Shown piece by piece: positions 45,035 through 54,317 of a stretch of DNA of 64,000 bases. The notes under the pieces were generated by a model, which did no database searches, was not told the origin of the DNA, and saw only the letters and a list, made by a program, of their open reading frames with translations. Both the position numbers and the translations under genes were made by a program. The stretch is from contig NZ_SOHL01000015.1 in assembly GCF_004403985.1 (NCBI RefSeq), positions 309,019 through 373,018 on the forward strand, written 5' to 3'. Position 1 is the stretch's first letter; every line of letters starts with the position of its first letter. This stretch comes from Cryobacterium gelidum (lineage in GTDB: Bacteria; Actinomycetota; Actinomycetes; Actinomycetales; Microbacteriaceae).

Positions 45035-46405
45035 ATGCTGTTTGAGTGGGCGCTGGTGGGGGTAGGCCTGCTCCTTACCGTGGGCACGGGTATTTTCGTG
45101 GCGGCCGAGTTCTCTCTCGTCACGTTGAACCGTAACGATCTTGAGGCCCGTCAGGAACGTGGCGAAAAGCGTCTCGGACCGACCATCAAGGCGCTGAAGA
45201 TCACGTCGACGCATTTGTCGAGTGCGCAACTCGGCATCACCCTGACAACGCTACTGGCCGGGTTCACGTTCGAGCCGGCCATCACATCTCTGCTGACCGA
45301 GCCGCTCGCGGGTGTCGGTGTACCCGACGGCCTGATCCCCGTGCTTGGTTCCATCATCGCGATTTCGCTGGCGACTCTGTTCTCCATGGTGATCGGCGAA
45401 CTCGTGCCGAAGAACTTTGCTTTGGCCGTTCCGTTGGCCACGGCCAAGATCGTCGTGCCCCCGCAAGCGCTGTTCACTGCGGTGTTCAAGCCCATCATCT
45501 TGCTGTTCAACAACACCGCCAACGCGCTGATCCGTCTGGTGGGCATCGAACCTAAAGAGGAACTGTCAGGTGCACGCACCGCGGAAGAACTCAGCTTCCT
45601 GGTGCGGCGGTCGGCCCTGGAGGGCGTGCTCGACACCGATCACGCGGCCATGCTGCACCGCACCCTCCGGTTCGCCGATCACACGGCGGCCGACGTCATG
45701 ACACCTCGGGTGCGGATGGCCTCCGTCCAGGTCGCTGATACAGCCCAGAGCATCGTGCGGCTGTCCACGGCCACCGGCTTTTCGCGTTTTCCCGTCATCG
45801 ATAAGAACTCCGACGACATCGCCGGGGTCCTCCACGTCAAGCAGGCCTTCGCGGTCGAGCTCGACCGCCGCGATCAGATCACTGCCGACGAACTCAAGGT
45901 GGACGCGCTGCGTGTGCCTGAGTCGATGGCCGTGGACACTCTCCTCGCTCTGCTGCGTAAGCACGGCTTCCAGATCGCGGTCGTCGCCGATGAATACGGC
46001 GGAACGGCGGGCATCGTCACGCTGGAGGACCTCGTCGAGGAACTCGTGGGCGAGCTGGAAGACGAGCATGATCGGGCGAAAGCCGGCGTCATCCGCTCGG
46101 GTCGGTCCGTGGTGTTCGACGCCAGCTGGCGGCCGGACGAACTGCTCGACCGCACCGGTGTCACCGTTCCCGACGACGGCGACTACGAAACCGTCGCCGG
46201 GTTCATCGCCGATCAGCTCGACCGGATTCCCGAGGTGGGCGACGAGGTCCCTGTCGACGGAGGGGTCCTGCGGATCGACCGGGTGGATGGCGTGCAGGTC
46301 CAACGCGTGCGCTACACCCCGTCTGACCCTGAACATGACCCAAGTCTGGCCACCAGACACGACCGCATCGTCAACCAAATTCAGAAGGACCTGAACCATG
46401 AGTGA
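45035..46405 (+). CDS. CNNM/CBS domain protein of the HlyC/CorC family (full length)
   Basis: This 456-residue protein has an N-terminal CNNM (DUF21) membrane domain, residues about 1-190, with GIFVAAEFSLVTLNRNDLE, STHLSSAQLGITLTTLLAG and VIGELVPKNFALA. Two CBS domains (about 210-330) and a C-terminal CorC_HlyC domain (about 345-425) follow. DEYGGTAGIVTLEDLVEELVG is typical. These proteins move or regulate Mg2+/Co2+. The next gene overlaps its stop by 8 bases and is a shorter paralogue. Confidence 0.92.
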   Translation: MLFEWALVGVGLLLTVGTGIFVAAEFSLVTLNRNDLEARQERGEKRLGPTIKALKITSTHLSSAQLGITLTTLLAGFTFEPAITSLLTEPLAGVGVPDGLIPVLGSIIAISLATLFSMVIGELVPKNFALAVPLATAKIVVPPQALFTAVFKPIILLFNNTANALIRLVGIEPKEELSGARTAEELSFLVRRSALEGVLDTDHAAMLHRTLRFADHTAADVMTPRVRMASVQVADTAQSIVRLSTATGFSRFPVIDKNSDDIAGVLHVKQAFAVELDRRDQITADELKVDALRVPESMAVDTLLALLRKHGFQIAVVADEYGGTAGIVTLEDLVEELVGELEDEHDRAKAGVIRSGRSVVFDASWRPDELLDRTGVTVPDDGDYETVAGFIADQLDRIPEVGDEVPVDGGVLRIDRVDGVQVQRVRYTPSDPEHDPSLATRHDRIVNQIQKDLNHE

Positions 46406-47438
46406 GTACTGGCCGGGCTTGATCTGGCTCGTCGTGCTGTTGATCATCAACGCATTCTTCGTCGGCGCCGAGTTCGCCGTGATCTCGGCCCGCCGGTCGC
46501 AGATCGAACCTCTAGCCGAACGCGGTAGCAAGGCAGCGAAGACCACCCTGTGGGCGATGGAACACGCGACCCTGATGCTGGCCACCAGCCAACTCGGCAT
46601 CACCGTGTGCTCGCTGCTGATTCTGAACGTTTCCGAGCCGGCCATCCACGGCCTCTTGGAGTACCCACTTGCCGTGTCCGGACTCTCCGACGCGGCGATC
46701 AGCGTGATCGCTTTTGGCATCGCTCTGGCGCTGGTGACCTTCCTGCACGTCGTCTTCGGCGAAATGATTCCCAAGAACATCTCGTTCTCCGTTCCCGACC
46801 GCGCTGCGCTTATCCTGGCGCCGCCGCTCGTGCTCGTCGCCCGCATTTTCCGCCCCGTTATTGGCAGCTTGAACTGGTTGGCGAACGGGGTGCTGCGCCT
46901 GGTCAAGGTGCAGCCGAAAAATGAGGCGACCAGCGCGTTCACCCTCGACGAGGTCGCCGGCATCGTGGAAGAGTCCACGCGCGAAGGAATTCTCCAGGAT
47001 GCCTCGGGCACCCTCTCGGCTGCGTTCGAGTTCACCTCGAAACGAGTCTCCGACGTGGAGGTACCCATCTCGTCCATGGTTCACCTTCCCGCCTTGGCGT
47101 CTCCGTCCGACATCCAACGGGCCGTCGCCAAGCACGGATACTCCCGCTATATCCTCACGGACGTGGACGGGCATCCCACGGGATACCTGCACCTCAAGGA
47201 CGTCATGGACCTCACCGACGGAGATGCGTTCACCCGGCCCGTGCCCAGCAAACGCATCCGTCGTCTAGCTACGGTCTTCCGGGACAGCGAGCTGGAGGAT
47301 GCCCTGGCAGCTATGCGTCGCCGCGGAGCGCACGTCGCCACGTCCTTCGACGCGGACGGTGTCGCCACCGGAGTCTTGTTCCTCGAAGACATCATCGAAG
47401 AACTCATCGGAGAAATCGAAGACGCCACCACCGTGTAG
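46398..47438 (+). CDS. CNNM/CBS domain protein, shorter paralogue
   Basis: This is a 346-residue paralogue of the preceding protein. It has the CNNM domain (AFFVGAEFAVISARRSQIE, ATSQLGITVCSLLILN, VFGEMIPKNISFS) and a CBS pair ending in FLEDIIEELIGEIED. It lacks the CorC_HlyC C-terminal domain. Side-by-side genes for a long and a short CNNM protein are common in actinobacteria and could form heteromers. The start overlaps the upstream gene. Past 47438 there are about 200 bases without a gene. Confidence 0.9.
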   Translation: MSEYWPGLIWLVVLLIINAFFVGAEFAVISARRSQIEPLAERGSKAAKTTLWAMEHATLMLATSQLGITVCSLLILNVSEPAIHGLLEYPLAVSGLSDAAISVIAFGIALALVTFLHVVFGEMIPKNISFSVPDRAALILAPPLVLVARIFRPVIGSLNWLANGVLRLVKVQPKNEATSAFTLDEVAGIVEESTREGILQDASGTLSAAFEFTSKRVSDVEVPISSMVHLPALASPSDIQRAVAKHGYSRYILTDVDGHPTGYLHLKDVMDLTDGDAFTRPVPSKRIRRLATVFRDSELEDALAAMRRRGAHVATSFDADGVATGVLFLEDIIEELIGEIEDATTV

Positions 47439-47636
47439 CCGCGCGCGAACAGCCGGGGCGGATCCGTGCTCCGGCAAGACGCGACCTCGGGAACCGGCTC
47501 CTGTTCCACGTCACTCCGAACCTCAACCAGAGCGTCCAAGACAAGCTGCGCTGGGCTTGTTCGACCTGCACCTAACTGCCTACTTGTTTAACGTGGAAGC
47601 GAGCGCGCCGAACATGTATCCCGTTTGAGGTTCGGC

Positions 47637-47897
47637 TTACGGGTCAACTCGATGCGGCTGATCCTTCGCGGTCTTTTTCGTCCTGGAAGTCAAAGCGATG
47701 ACCGCGCTGGCAGCTGAGAGGACGGCTAGCAGCAGAGCGAGAACCAGACTAAAAATATGCCGTCCGTTGGTTCCGGTGTCTCCGTTCGCGATCGCAATTA
47801 TCTGGATCGTTGCATTTGCTAGCCAGAGCACGACCATTGCGAGGCTGAGCCCGACCTGGTGCCTGCCAATCCACAAAATCATCCGTCCGCCAGTCAT
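47637..47897 (-). CDS. Small two-helix membrane protein
   Basis: This 86-residue protein has two hydrophobic helices (about 10-30 and 42-62) and a basic, Lys-rich end. I chose the ATG at 47897 because it overlaps the stop of the preceding TPR gene as ATGA, a normal coupling. An in-frame TTG at 47924 is possible. No family is recognised. Confidence 0.55.
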   Translation of the reverse strand: MTGGRMILWIGRHQVGLSLAMVVLWLANATIQIIAIANGDTGTNGRHIFSLVLALLLAVLSAASAVIALTSRTKKTAKDQPHRVDP

Positions 47898-48595
47898 GGT
47901 GTCAATATATCCGCGCTCTCCCAATTCCTACGAGCCCGATAGAGGGTTCCCGTGCGGACTGCCCAGGAGAGTCTGCGGCCACCTGTGACAAGAATCACTG
48001 GCATGGGCGCGCCTCTGATTTCTTGGGCTGCAAGGCCGACTGACCGCACCGCACTGTCAGCCCTCCGCCTGCGGATCTCAGTGCCGTCTAGTGGATGGGA
48101 TGTCGGCACCCTCGTAGAGTGACACCTGCACGCCGTGCCGCGGATGGATGGCTTATACGGTTCAATATCTGGCGACTCGACTCCCTCAACAACCACTTCG
48201 AGCAATGAAGCGACAGCCTCATCGAAACGGCTGGAAGCATGAAAGGAGATCGCTTGGAACACCGCCAGCGATGGTGAGTCCGGGAAGTCCTGTCGGGCAC
48301 GCTCGAAGACTTCCACCGAGCGAGCGAACTCGCCGAGATTCCGCAACGTGGATCCGTACTGGACGTAGCATCGGCGCAGCAGATCACCCGAGAGGCCAAC
48401 CTGGAGCGCTTGCTCGTAGAACGATCGCGCGGTCTGCTCCTTACCGGCAGTGTCGTAAGCGCCGCCCACTTCGTACAGCACGCGAGCGTCAGCCGGGTGT
48501 TCCGCCAAAATTGGTAGCAGCGCATCGATTGTGGGCTGGATGTTATTCCGATCGCGAACAGTGAAGATCCTGTCGAGCTCCTCATCAAGTGTCAT
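47894..48595 (-). CDS. Tetratricopeptide repeat protein with altered C-terminus
   Basis: This is a 233-residue protein. Residues 1-155 are a TPR scaffold (HPADARVLYEVGGAYDTAG, LQVGLSGDLLRRCYVQYGS and FPDSPSLAVFQAISFHA) of a family that is usually about 165-170 residues and ends soon after an IRG-N motif. Here the sequence after SIRG reads into about 75 Arg/Cys-rich residues with no repeat character. That suggests a frameshift or deletion near 48125. However, the stop overlaps the next ATG, so the extended frame may be real. Confidence 0.65.
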   Translation of the reverse strand: MTLDEELDRIFTVRDRNNIQPTIDALLPILAEHPADARVLYEVGGAYDTAGKEQTARSFYEQALQVGLSGDLLRRCYVQYGSTLRNLGEFARSVEVFERARQDFPDSPSLAVFQAISFHASSRFDEAVASLLEVVVEGVESPDIEPYKPSIRGTACRCHSTRVPTSHPLDGTEIRRRRADSAVRSVGLAAQEIRGAPMPVILVTGGRRLSWAVRTGTLYRARRNWESADILTP

Positions 48596-48734
48596 TCGTC
48601 TATTGTGCCCTCACCGCGATTGTCCGCTGAAGGTCTCCGTTTCGAAACGAAGGGAGACTCTTTGATCTCCTGTGCAGGCGTCTCGGCCATCACCACTTCC
48701 GATCTCGTCGTCGGCCCTGGTCAATTCTTGAAGA

Positions 48735-49090
48735 TCAACACGCGCGTCGTGTACGCCACGACGGGGCAGGGGGTCGTGTGGCTGGCCCCATCGACCTACG
48801 TGGTCTATTCGCCACACAATCCTGACGACGAATGGGTTCTCGAACGCCACACAAGTACCGCCCCGATCGCTCTGCCTCAGGAAGAGGGATCCGCCCACCC
48901 GTTCCTTGACGCCAACGCCGTCCAGTTCGTCGATTCACCCCACAGCATCACACGCTGCAGTCAGCGTCGATCCTTGAACGATCAACACCCAGAACCGCGC
49001 CTGTTGCTCCACCAACTCATACTTCGACCACACCTACAACACCTCACAAAAATCGAGTGTTGCGACGACCAATTGAATCCGCCCAGCCCT
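48735..49090 (-). mobile_element. Decayed transposase N-terminal remnant (IS30-like)
   Basis: Reading leftwards from about 49033, one frame gives VWSKYELVEQQARFWVLI and a TLTAACDAVG helix-turn-helix. After a one-base shift near 48938 another frame gives NRRTGRRWRQGTGGRIP. Together these match the N-terminal helix-turn-helix region of IS30-type transposases in actinobacteria, recalled rather than searched. The catalytic DDE domain is absent. The 49050-49090 stretch may be an old element end. The intervening frames are broken, so it is inactive. Confidence 0.6.
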
Positions 49091-49190
49091 TCGGCTACTG
49101 CGTACTGATCACTCACTTTCATGCCTTCACAAAGCATGAAAGCGCAGGAACCGGTACGACGTTGCATACCGATTCCTGCTGTTCGTTGAA

Positions 49191-49820
49191 TTACCTGGCG
49201 TCCCGCCCCCGGGCAGCTGACTCGATCAGGTTGTCTCCTGCGACAGCCTTCTCGGATGTTACGGCTTCGGTCCAGGCGCTGGTCGTGGCGACCGCAGCCC
49301 AGTTGGAGTTCAGGACGGCCATGATCGTCTCGTGCACGCGCTTTGCCGGCGCAGAACCGGCGGAGTTCACAATATCGATGGCTCCGGTTGCATCCGACAG
49401 CACCTCAACGGTGAATCCGAGGGGTTCGGCAGCGGCGGCGGAACCGATAACGCAGTTGTTCGTCATGTAGCCCACGATGGTGATGGTGTCGATCCCGCGC
49501 TCGCGCAACCATTCCTCGAGGCCAGTGCCCGCGAAGATGCTGGCGAATGACTTCGTGAAGCGATGGGACGCCTTGTCGGCGCGCTTCGCGATCTCGGGGC
49601 GCAATTCGAAGGTCGACGACTCCGGCGCGAAGACCGGGAACCCCGCGGGAGATTGATGTTGCCCAACGACGACCGGAATGCCGGCCTGTTCAGCAACGTC
49701 CATCGCCTCGGCAATACGAGTGAGTGACTCATCCCGTGCGGGGTATTGGATCGGCAGCAGTCCTTCGAAATATTCCTGTTGGGCGTCGATGACGATCAGG
49801 GCGCGGCGGGGTGAGGACAT
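49191..49820 (-). CDS. Isochorismatase-family cysteine hydrolase
   Basis: This 209-residue protein has the cysteine hydrolase fold. The catalytic Asp12 is in VIDAQQEYF, the Lys is in RFTKSFASIF and the Cys is in VGYMTNNCVIGSAA. It may hydrolyse an amide such as a nicotinamide or N-carbamoyl compound, or isochorismate; the subtype is not clear. The ATG at 49820 follows GGGAGA. It is flanked by the transposase remnant on one side and an RHS remnant on the other, which suggests rearrangement nearby. Confidence 0.85.
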   Translation of the reverse strand: MSSPRRALIVIDAQQEYFEGLLPIQYPARDESLTRIAEAMDVAEQAGIPVVVGQHQSPAGFPVFAPESSTFELRPEIAKRADKASHRFTKSFASIFAGTGLEEWLRERGIDTITIVGYMTNNCVIGSAAAAEPLGFTVEVLSDATGAIDIVNSAGSAPAKRVHETIMAVLNSNWAAVATTSAWTEAVTSEKAVAGDNLIESAARGRDAR

Positions 49821-49879
49821 GGGATCTCCCTTGGTTGATGTGGTGGGATGGGGCTTCCGGCGGATGGGGTGCGGTGCTT

Positions 49880-50060
49880 TCGGTGAGGACCGCTTTCTGG
49901 TCGGCCCCGGCGTAGTTATACGACGATGTTATGCCGCCGGTGGTGGCGGTGGTCATCTGCTGGAACCCGTTATACGCATACGTCGCCGTGGGGGTGGCAG
50001 TGAGGTTTCCGGTGCCGTCATAGGCGTACCCGCCAACAAAGAAGCTCTCGTCGTGGCCTA
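49880..50060 (-). pseudogene. RHS/YD-repeat protein fragment
   Basis: Reading leftwards from about 50060 the frame gives FVGGYAYDGTGNLTATP, then ATYAYNGFQQMTTAT, and ITSSYNYAGADQKAV. The repeated Tyr-Asp-x-x-Gly-Asn/Tyr-Asn units are those of RHS/YD-repeat proteins. Only about 60 residues remain, without a start. It is a fragment of a once much larger surface or toxin-delivery protein. The frame runs into unrelated sequence before the 49820 gene. Confidence 0.65.
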
Positions 50061-50304
50061 CGTAGAACAGGAACTAGACGGCTGGATCAGAAACGCCCAC
50101 GCCCTGGACGATCCGCTCGCGCCGCAACCGTCGCACATTTCACTTTTTTACAGGTCACCCCTCCATGACGAAATCGGCCAAAATCGTGGCTACAACCACT
50201 CAAACAGACGTTTTCGAGGGCCTCCGCTCACCGTCGAGCCTGCCGGCCACAAGACTTCTACCCACCGGAGACATCCGGTCGACCGCCCAAGCAGGAGATG
50301 AACC

Positions 50305-51732
50305 GTGAGCGACCAGATCACCGAGCTGTCAGCATCCGCGCTTGCTTTGGCCATTCGCCGACGCGAGGTCTCGGCCAACGAAGCCCTCGACGCGCATCTC
50401 ACCCAGATCGACCGGATTAACCCTCGCATCAACGCTATCGTCACCCAAGACCGTGAAGCGGCCCGCCGCCTCGCGGTGGCCGCTGACGCACGCACCCTGA
50501 GCGGCGACGATCTGCCTCCCCTGCACGGCGTGCCGATGACGCATAAGGACACTCACGTGACCGCCGGCCTGCGCACAACCTTCGGATCGCCCCTATTCGC
50601 CGACCACGTGCCCGACCACGACGATCTGATTATCGAACGGTTCAAGGCCGCCGGTGTCGTCACCACCGGTAAATCCAACGTGCCGGAGTTCGCAGCCGGG
50701 TCACACACCTTCAACGAGGTTTTCGGAACGACCACCAACCCGTATGGTCCCTCTCTCAGCGCGGGCGGCAGTAGCGGAGGGGCCGCCGCCGCTCTGGCCG
50801 CACGCATCCAGTCCATTAGCGACGGCAGTGACATGGGCGGATCTTTGCGCATCCCCGCCTCTTTCTGCAATGTGGTGGGATTCCGGCCGTCGCTCGGCGT
50901 GATCCCCGTGCAGCCGAGCCGCAACGCCTGGAGCTGGCTCTCTCGCAGCGGTCCGCTGGCCCGGGAGGTGACCGACATCGCCCTGGCCATGTCGGTGCTG
51001 GCCGGACCAGACGCCGTCACACCGTACCCCAACCCGGTGCCGGCACGCCGGTTTCTTGAGCCGCTGCAGCGCGATCTCACAGGGCTCGTCATAGGCTGGT
51101 CCGACGATTTCGGTCTGGGCATTCCGGTGCAGAGAGAGGTGCTGCGCGTGCTGCATCAGCAGTTGCAGGTGTTCGAAGACCTCGGCGCGACGGTGGAGCA
51201 GGCGGCCCCTGATCTGCGTGACGCCGACGAGGTGTTCAGCACAGTGCGCGCGTTCGACTTTGCCTTGTCCTACGGCGATCTTGTGGCTCGGCACGGCGAC
51301 AAAATTAAACCAGAGGTGCGCTGGAATGTGCAGCGCGGCCTTGCTCTGAACGGAGCCGACGTCGTCTCGGCCGCGCTGGCCCGCACCCGGTTAGCGCAGA
51401 AGACCCGCATCTTCTTCGACCGCTACGACGTTTTCGCGAGCCCGGCTGCTCAGTTGCTTCCCTTCGATGCCGCCCTGCGGTTTCCGACCGAGATCGACAG
51501 CGTGCCGTTTGAGAACTATCTCGAGTGGATGCGCTCCGCCTGCGTCGTTTCTGCGACCGGGCTTCCCGCGCTTTGCGTGCCAGCGGGATTCAGCGAGTCC
51601 GGTCTGCCGGTCGGATTGCAGCTGGTTATGGACCACGGGCAGGACGTCGAGTTGCTGCGGGTGGGCTACTGTTTCGAACAGGCCACCCGTTATGCGTGGC
51701 AGGCGCCCGATCTGCGGGACACAGGTAGCTGA
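50305..51732 (+). CDS. Amidase (amidase signature family)
   Basis: This 475-residue amidase has the Ser-cisSer-Lys triad. Lys81 lies in GVPMTHKDT, the cis-Ser is Ser156/157 in SAGGSSGGAAAAL, and Ser180 lies in GSDMGGSLRIPA. It could act on aryl or peptide amides. The start is a GTG at 50305 after CAGGAGATG. It is convergent with the Lrp-type regulator ending at 51749. The neighbouring peptidases suggest amide-bond catabolism in this region. The stretch 50061-50304 upstream holds no clear gene. Confidence 0.9.
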   Translation: MSDQITELSASALALAIRRREVSANEALDAHLTQIDRINPRINAIVTQDREAARRLAVAADARTLSGDDLPPLHGVPMTHKDTHVTAGLRTTFGSPLFADHVPDHDDLIIERFKAAGVVTTGKSNVPEFAAGSHTFNEVFGTTTNPYGPSLSAGGSSGGAAAALAARIQSISDGSDMGGSLRIPASFCNVVGFRPSLGVIPVQPSRNAWSWLSRSGPLAREVTDIALAMSVLAGPDAVTPYPNPVPARRFLEPLQRDLTGLVIGWSDDFGLGIPVQREVLRVLHQQLQVFEDLGATVEQAAPDLRDADEVFSTVRAFDFALSYGDLVARHGDKIKPEVRWNVQRGLALNGADVVSAALARTRLAQKTRIFFDRYDVFASPAAQLLPFDAALRFPTEIDSVPFENYLEWMRSACVVSATGLPALCVPAGFSESGLPVGLQLVMDHGQDVELLRVGYCFEQATRYAWQAPDLRDTGS

Positions 51733-51748
51733 GATGCGTCGTAGGCGT

Positions 51749-52795
51749 TCAGATTCGCGCGGGCTGCAGCACTCGTCCGCCTCGTTTGAAAGCCTCGAGC
51801 AGCAGACTGACGTCAATCGATTTGGTGTGAGCAACCCAGGGCGCGGACGTCACGCAGGCATAGAGGGCGGCTTGGTCCTTCGCGGTGACATTCGCTACGA
51901 TCTGGTAGTCGCCGGCGACCGCGGCTGCGTACCTCACCAGCGGCGAGGCCGCGAGCTCTCGGCCGACCGCCTCGACGTTCTTCGGGGCGCTGCGGATCCA
52001 CAAAAACGCTTCGACGGGAAGGCCGACACTCGCCGGTTCAACGACCGCCCGAATGTAAACATGGTTGTTCTGCAGCAGCCATTCCGTGCGGCGGCGGGCC
52101 GTGGCGTTGGACACCCCAGTCAGGCGGGCCAACCGTTCGCAGGACACCCGCCCGTCTTGGCAAAGCGCGTCCACGATCTCGTTGTCGACCCGGCTCAGCC
52201 GCTGCGGCTCCTGCAGACTCCACGTGTCCGTCGTTACTCCGGCCCGCAGGGCATCCGCTTCGACCTCCGTCAGCAAGTCAGGCTGCCAGCCGCGGATCGT
52301 GCGGAAGTAGCGCATCACGGGGTAGCTGACTGCGCGCACCAAGCCGACCGTGCCGGGGATCTCGTCCGTGAGCAGCGCCGGCATCAGCTCGGCCTCGGTC
52401 AGCACTTCGACGACACAGTCCACGCCGCCGGTCATCGTGTACGAGAAGGTCGAATCCCGACGCTGCGCCAGTGCGTTCGCGGTCGCGCGAGTGGTGCCCG
52501 GCGCGGTCTGCACGCGGATGATCACCGAGGTGGATTGCGGGCGGAGTCCGGCAACCTGTACCAGCCGAGCTTCGATCAGTTCACTGCCCCGGCGGGCGAC
52601 AGTGCGCTCCGGTTCGCCGAGCACGTCGGCGATTTGGCTCCAAGAGCTGCGCCCGTCGAACTGCAGCGCGGCCGCGATCCGCCGCTCCAAGGGATCCAGT
52701 AGCCGCACAATCCGCCCTTGCTCATCTGCCGTTCCTTGAAAATACAAGGATTTCCTTAGCGCCGAACCTATCATCACGCACTGCCCCACCCGCAT
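51749..52795 (-). CDS. Lrp/AsnC family regulator with two tandem modules
   Basis: This 348-residue protein contains the Lrp layout twice. A first helix-turn-helix (about 33-80, LDPLERRIAAALQFDG start) is followed by a RAM effector domain (about 90-165). A second helix-turn-helix (about 200-245, SRVDNEIVDALCQDGRVSCE) is followed by another RAM domain (about 255-330). Normal Lrp proteins are about 150 residues, so this is a fused duplication as seen in some actinobacteria. It diverges from the DUF5058 operon by 18 bases and probably controls it. Confidence 0.9.
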   Translation of the reverse strand: MRVGQCVMIGSALRKSLYFQGTADEQGRIVRLLDPLERRIAAALQFDGRSSWSQIADVLGEPERTVARRGSELIEARLVQVAGLRPQSTSVIIRVQTAPGTTRATANALAQRRDSTFSYTMTGGVDCVVEVLTEAELMPALLTDEIPGTVGLVRAVSYPVMRYFRTIRGWQPDLLTEVEADALRAGVTTDTWSLQEPQRLSRVDNEIVDALCQDGRVSCERLARLTGVSNATARRRTEWLLQNNHVYIRAVVEPASVGLPVEAFLWIRSAPKNVEAVGRELAASPLVRYAAAVAGDYQIVANVTAKDQAALYACVTSAPWVAHTKSIDVSLLLEAFKRGGRVLQPARI

Positions 52796-52813
52796 TCCAG
52801 CACTGGAGCATTT

Positions 52814-53569
52814 ATGATTACGTCCCGACCCGGTGACCCTGGCTCAACCGACATCCTGGCCATCGCCAACCTGCCAATCCTGTGGATCTTGGCTGTCGGC
52901 GTGTTCGCCGCCATCATCCTGCAAACGGTCGTGTACATACGTGCGGCCCGGATCGCCGCGCCGGCGGCCGGCATCAGCTCGGCCGAACTGAAAACCTCTT
53001 TCCGCGCCGGCGCCGTGGCCGCGATTGGCCCCTCCCTCGCGGTAGTGCTCGTCAGCGTGGCCCTGCTCAGCCTGTTCGGAACCCCGGCTGTGCTGGTGCG
53101 CGTCGGTTTGGTCGGGTCGGCTGCCACCGAGACTGCCTCGGCCAGTATTGCCGCCACCACCATGGGAGCCGCCCTTGGCGACGCGAGCTACACCCAGAGC
53201 GTGTTCGCCGTCGCATTTATGGCGATGAGCCTCTCCGGCGCCATGTGGATGATCGCCACCCTGGTGCTGACCCCGCTGCTCAGACGCGGCGACTCTCGGC
53301 TGCGCAGCGTGAACCCCGCCCTGATGGCCATCATTCCCGCTGCTGCGCTCCTCGGAGCGTTCGCGAGCCTCGGTATCGGAGAGCTCGGCAAGACTCCCGT
53401 GCACATCCTGACCGTTCTCACCTCGGCCGCGGTGATGGGGATGTGCCTGTTTGTTGCCCACCGTTTCAACGTGGCCTGGCTGCGCGAATGGGGGCTTGGC
53501 TGCTCCATCGTGATCGGCCTCATCGTCGCCTACAGCCTCCACACCACCGGCCTCATGCCGGGCGCCTGA
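52814..53569 (+). CDS. DUF5058 family membrane protein
   Basis: This is a 251-residue protein with about seven hydrophobic helices. The start has NLPILWILAVGVFAAIILQT, and the glycine-rich LVGSAATETASAS segment precedes a later EWGLGCSIVIGLIVAY. I match it to the uncharacterised DUF5058 family from memory. It is the first gene of a four-gene operon with a second membrane protein and two M20 hydrolases, so the pair may form a two-subunit transporter for the hydrolase substrates. That role is inference. Confidence 0.75.
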   Translation: MITSRPGDPGSTDILAIANLPILWILAVGVFAAIILQTVVYIRAARIAAPAAGISSAELKTSFRAGAVAAIGPSLAVVLVSVALLSLFGTPAVLVRVGLVGSAATETASASIAATTMGAALGDASYTQSVFAVAFMAMSLSGAMWMIATLVLTPLLRRGDSRLRSVNPALMAIIPAAALLGAFASLGIGELGKTPVHILTVLTSAAVMGMCLFVAHRFNVAWLREWGLGCSIVIGLIVAYSLHTTGLMPGA

Positions 53570-53591
53570 CCCAACCTCCAGAAAGGCCAGC

Positions 53592-54317
53592 ATGTCCTCC
53601 ACAACAGTGATCTCCACGCCGTCCGCCGATTTGGCGACCTTCGACCGCACGACGAGCCGTTGGGGTCGGCTCACCATGATCGCCGCACTGGTCATGTCGC
53701 TCGCCGCGCCGCTCTACCTGGTGCTGTTCGCCGACCTTGGCATCACGCAGACACAGGTCTGGATCGCCTTTCTGGCCGTTGCCGCGGTGTTCTCGGTGCT
53801 GTGGGTGGTCGAACCGATCACCTACTACCCGATCCTTGGTCCGGCGGCGATGTACCAGGCGTTCATGATCGGTAACATCGCCAACAAGCTGCTTCCCTCT
53901 GCACTGGTCGCCCAGGCGGCCATCGGCGCCAAGGCTGGCACCAAGCGCGGCGAATTCTCAGCCCTGATGGCCATTTGCGGCGCCGCGATGGTGCACGTGT
54001 TCTTCATGCTGGTGTTCGTCGGCCTGCTCGGCTCCTGGCTCGTCACCATCGTGCCAGCCGACGTCACCGACGTCGCGCGCCTGTATATCTTCCCCAGCAT
54101 CATCGGCGGGGTCATCGTGCAGCTCGTGGTGTCCTTGAAACAACCTCGCGTGACGCTTATCGCCATCGCCACAGCCGGGTTCGTCTTCTTCGTGCTCGTG
54201 CCCGCCATCCCCGCCATCGCAAACCTCGCCACTGGAATTACCGTCGTCACCACCGCCGTGCTGGCCTGGTTCCTACGCCGCAAGCCCCGTTCCGACTCCA
54301 CGAAAGAGATCTCATGA
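53592..54317 (+). CDS. Membrane protein paired with DUF5058
   Basis: This 241-residue protein has about six helices. The conserved-looking EPITYYPILGPAAMYQAFMIGNIA stretch (visible core YYPILGPAAMYQAF) and a GAKAGTKRGEF loop lie in the first half. It follows DUF5058 by 22 bases and its stop overlaps the next ATG (ATGA). The two membrane genes are small and complementary in size, like two-component amino-acid exporters. No family is recognised with confidence. Confidence 0.65.
   Translation: MSSTTVISTPSADLATFDRTTSRWGRLTMIAALVMSLAAPLYLVLFADLGITQTQVWIAFLAVAAVFSVLWVVEPITYYPILGPAAMYQAFMIGNIANKLLPSALVAQAAIGAKAGTKRGEFSALMAICGAAMVHVFFMLVFVGLLGSWLVTIVPADVTDVARLYIFPSIIGGVIVQLVVSLKQPRVTLIAIATAGFVFFVLVPAIPAIANLATGITVVTTAVLAWFLRRKPRSDSTKEIS

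Noticed and set aside
48605..49108. 168-codon plus-strand frame
   Set aside because: It starts at an unsupported GTG and is antisense to the transposase remnant. The second half (QHPEPRLLLHQL) is the complement of transposase codons.
49678..50301. 207-codon plus-strand frame
   Set aside because: It is antisense to the isochorismatase gene and RHS fragment, and its composition is not protein-like except for a short stretch near 50045.
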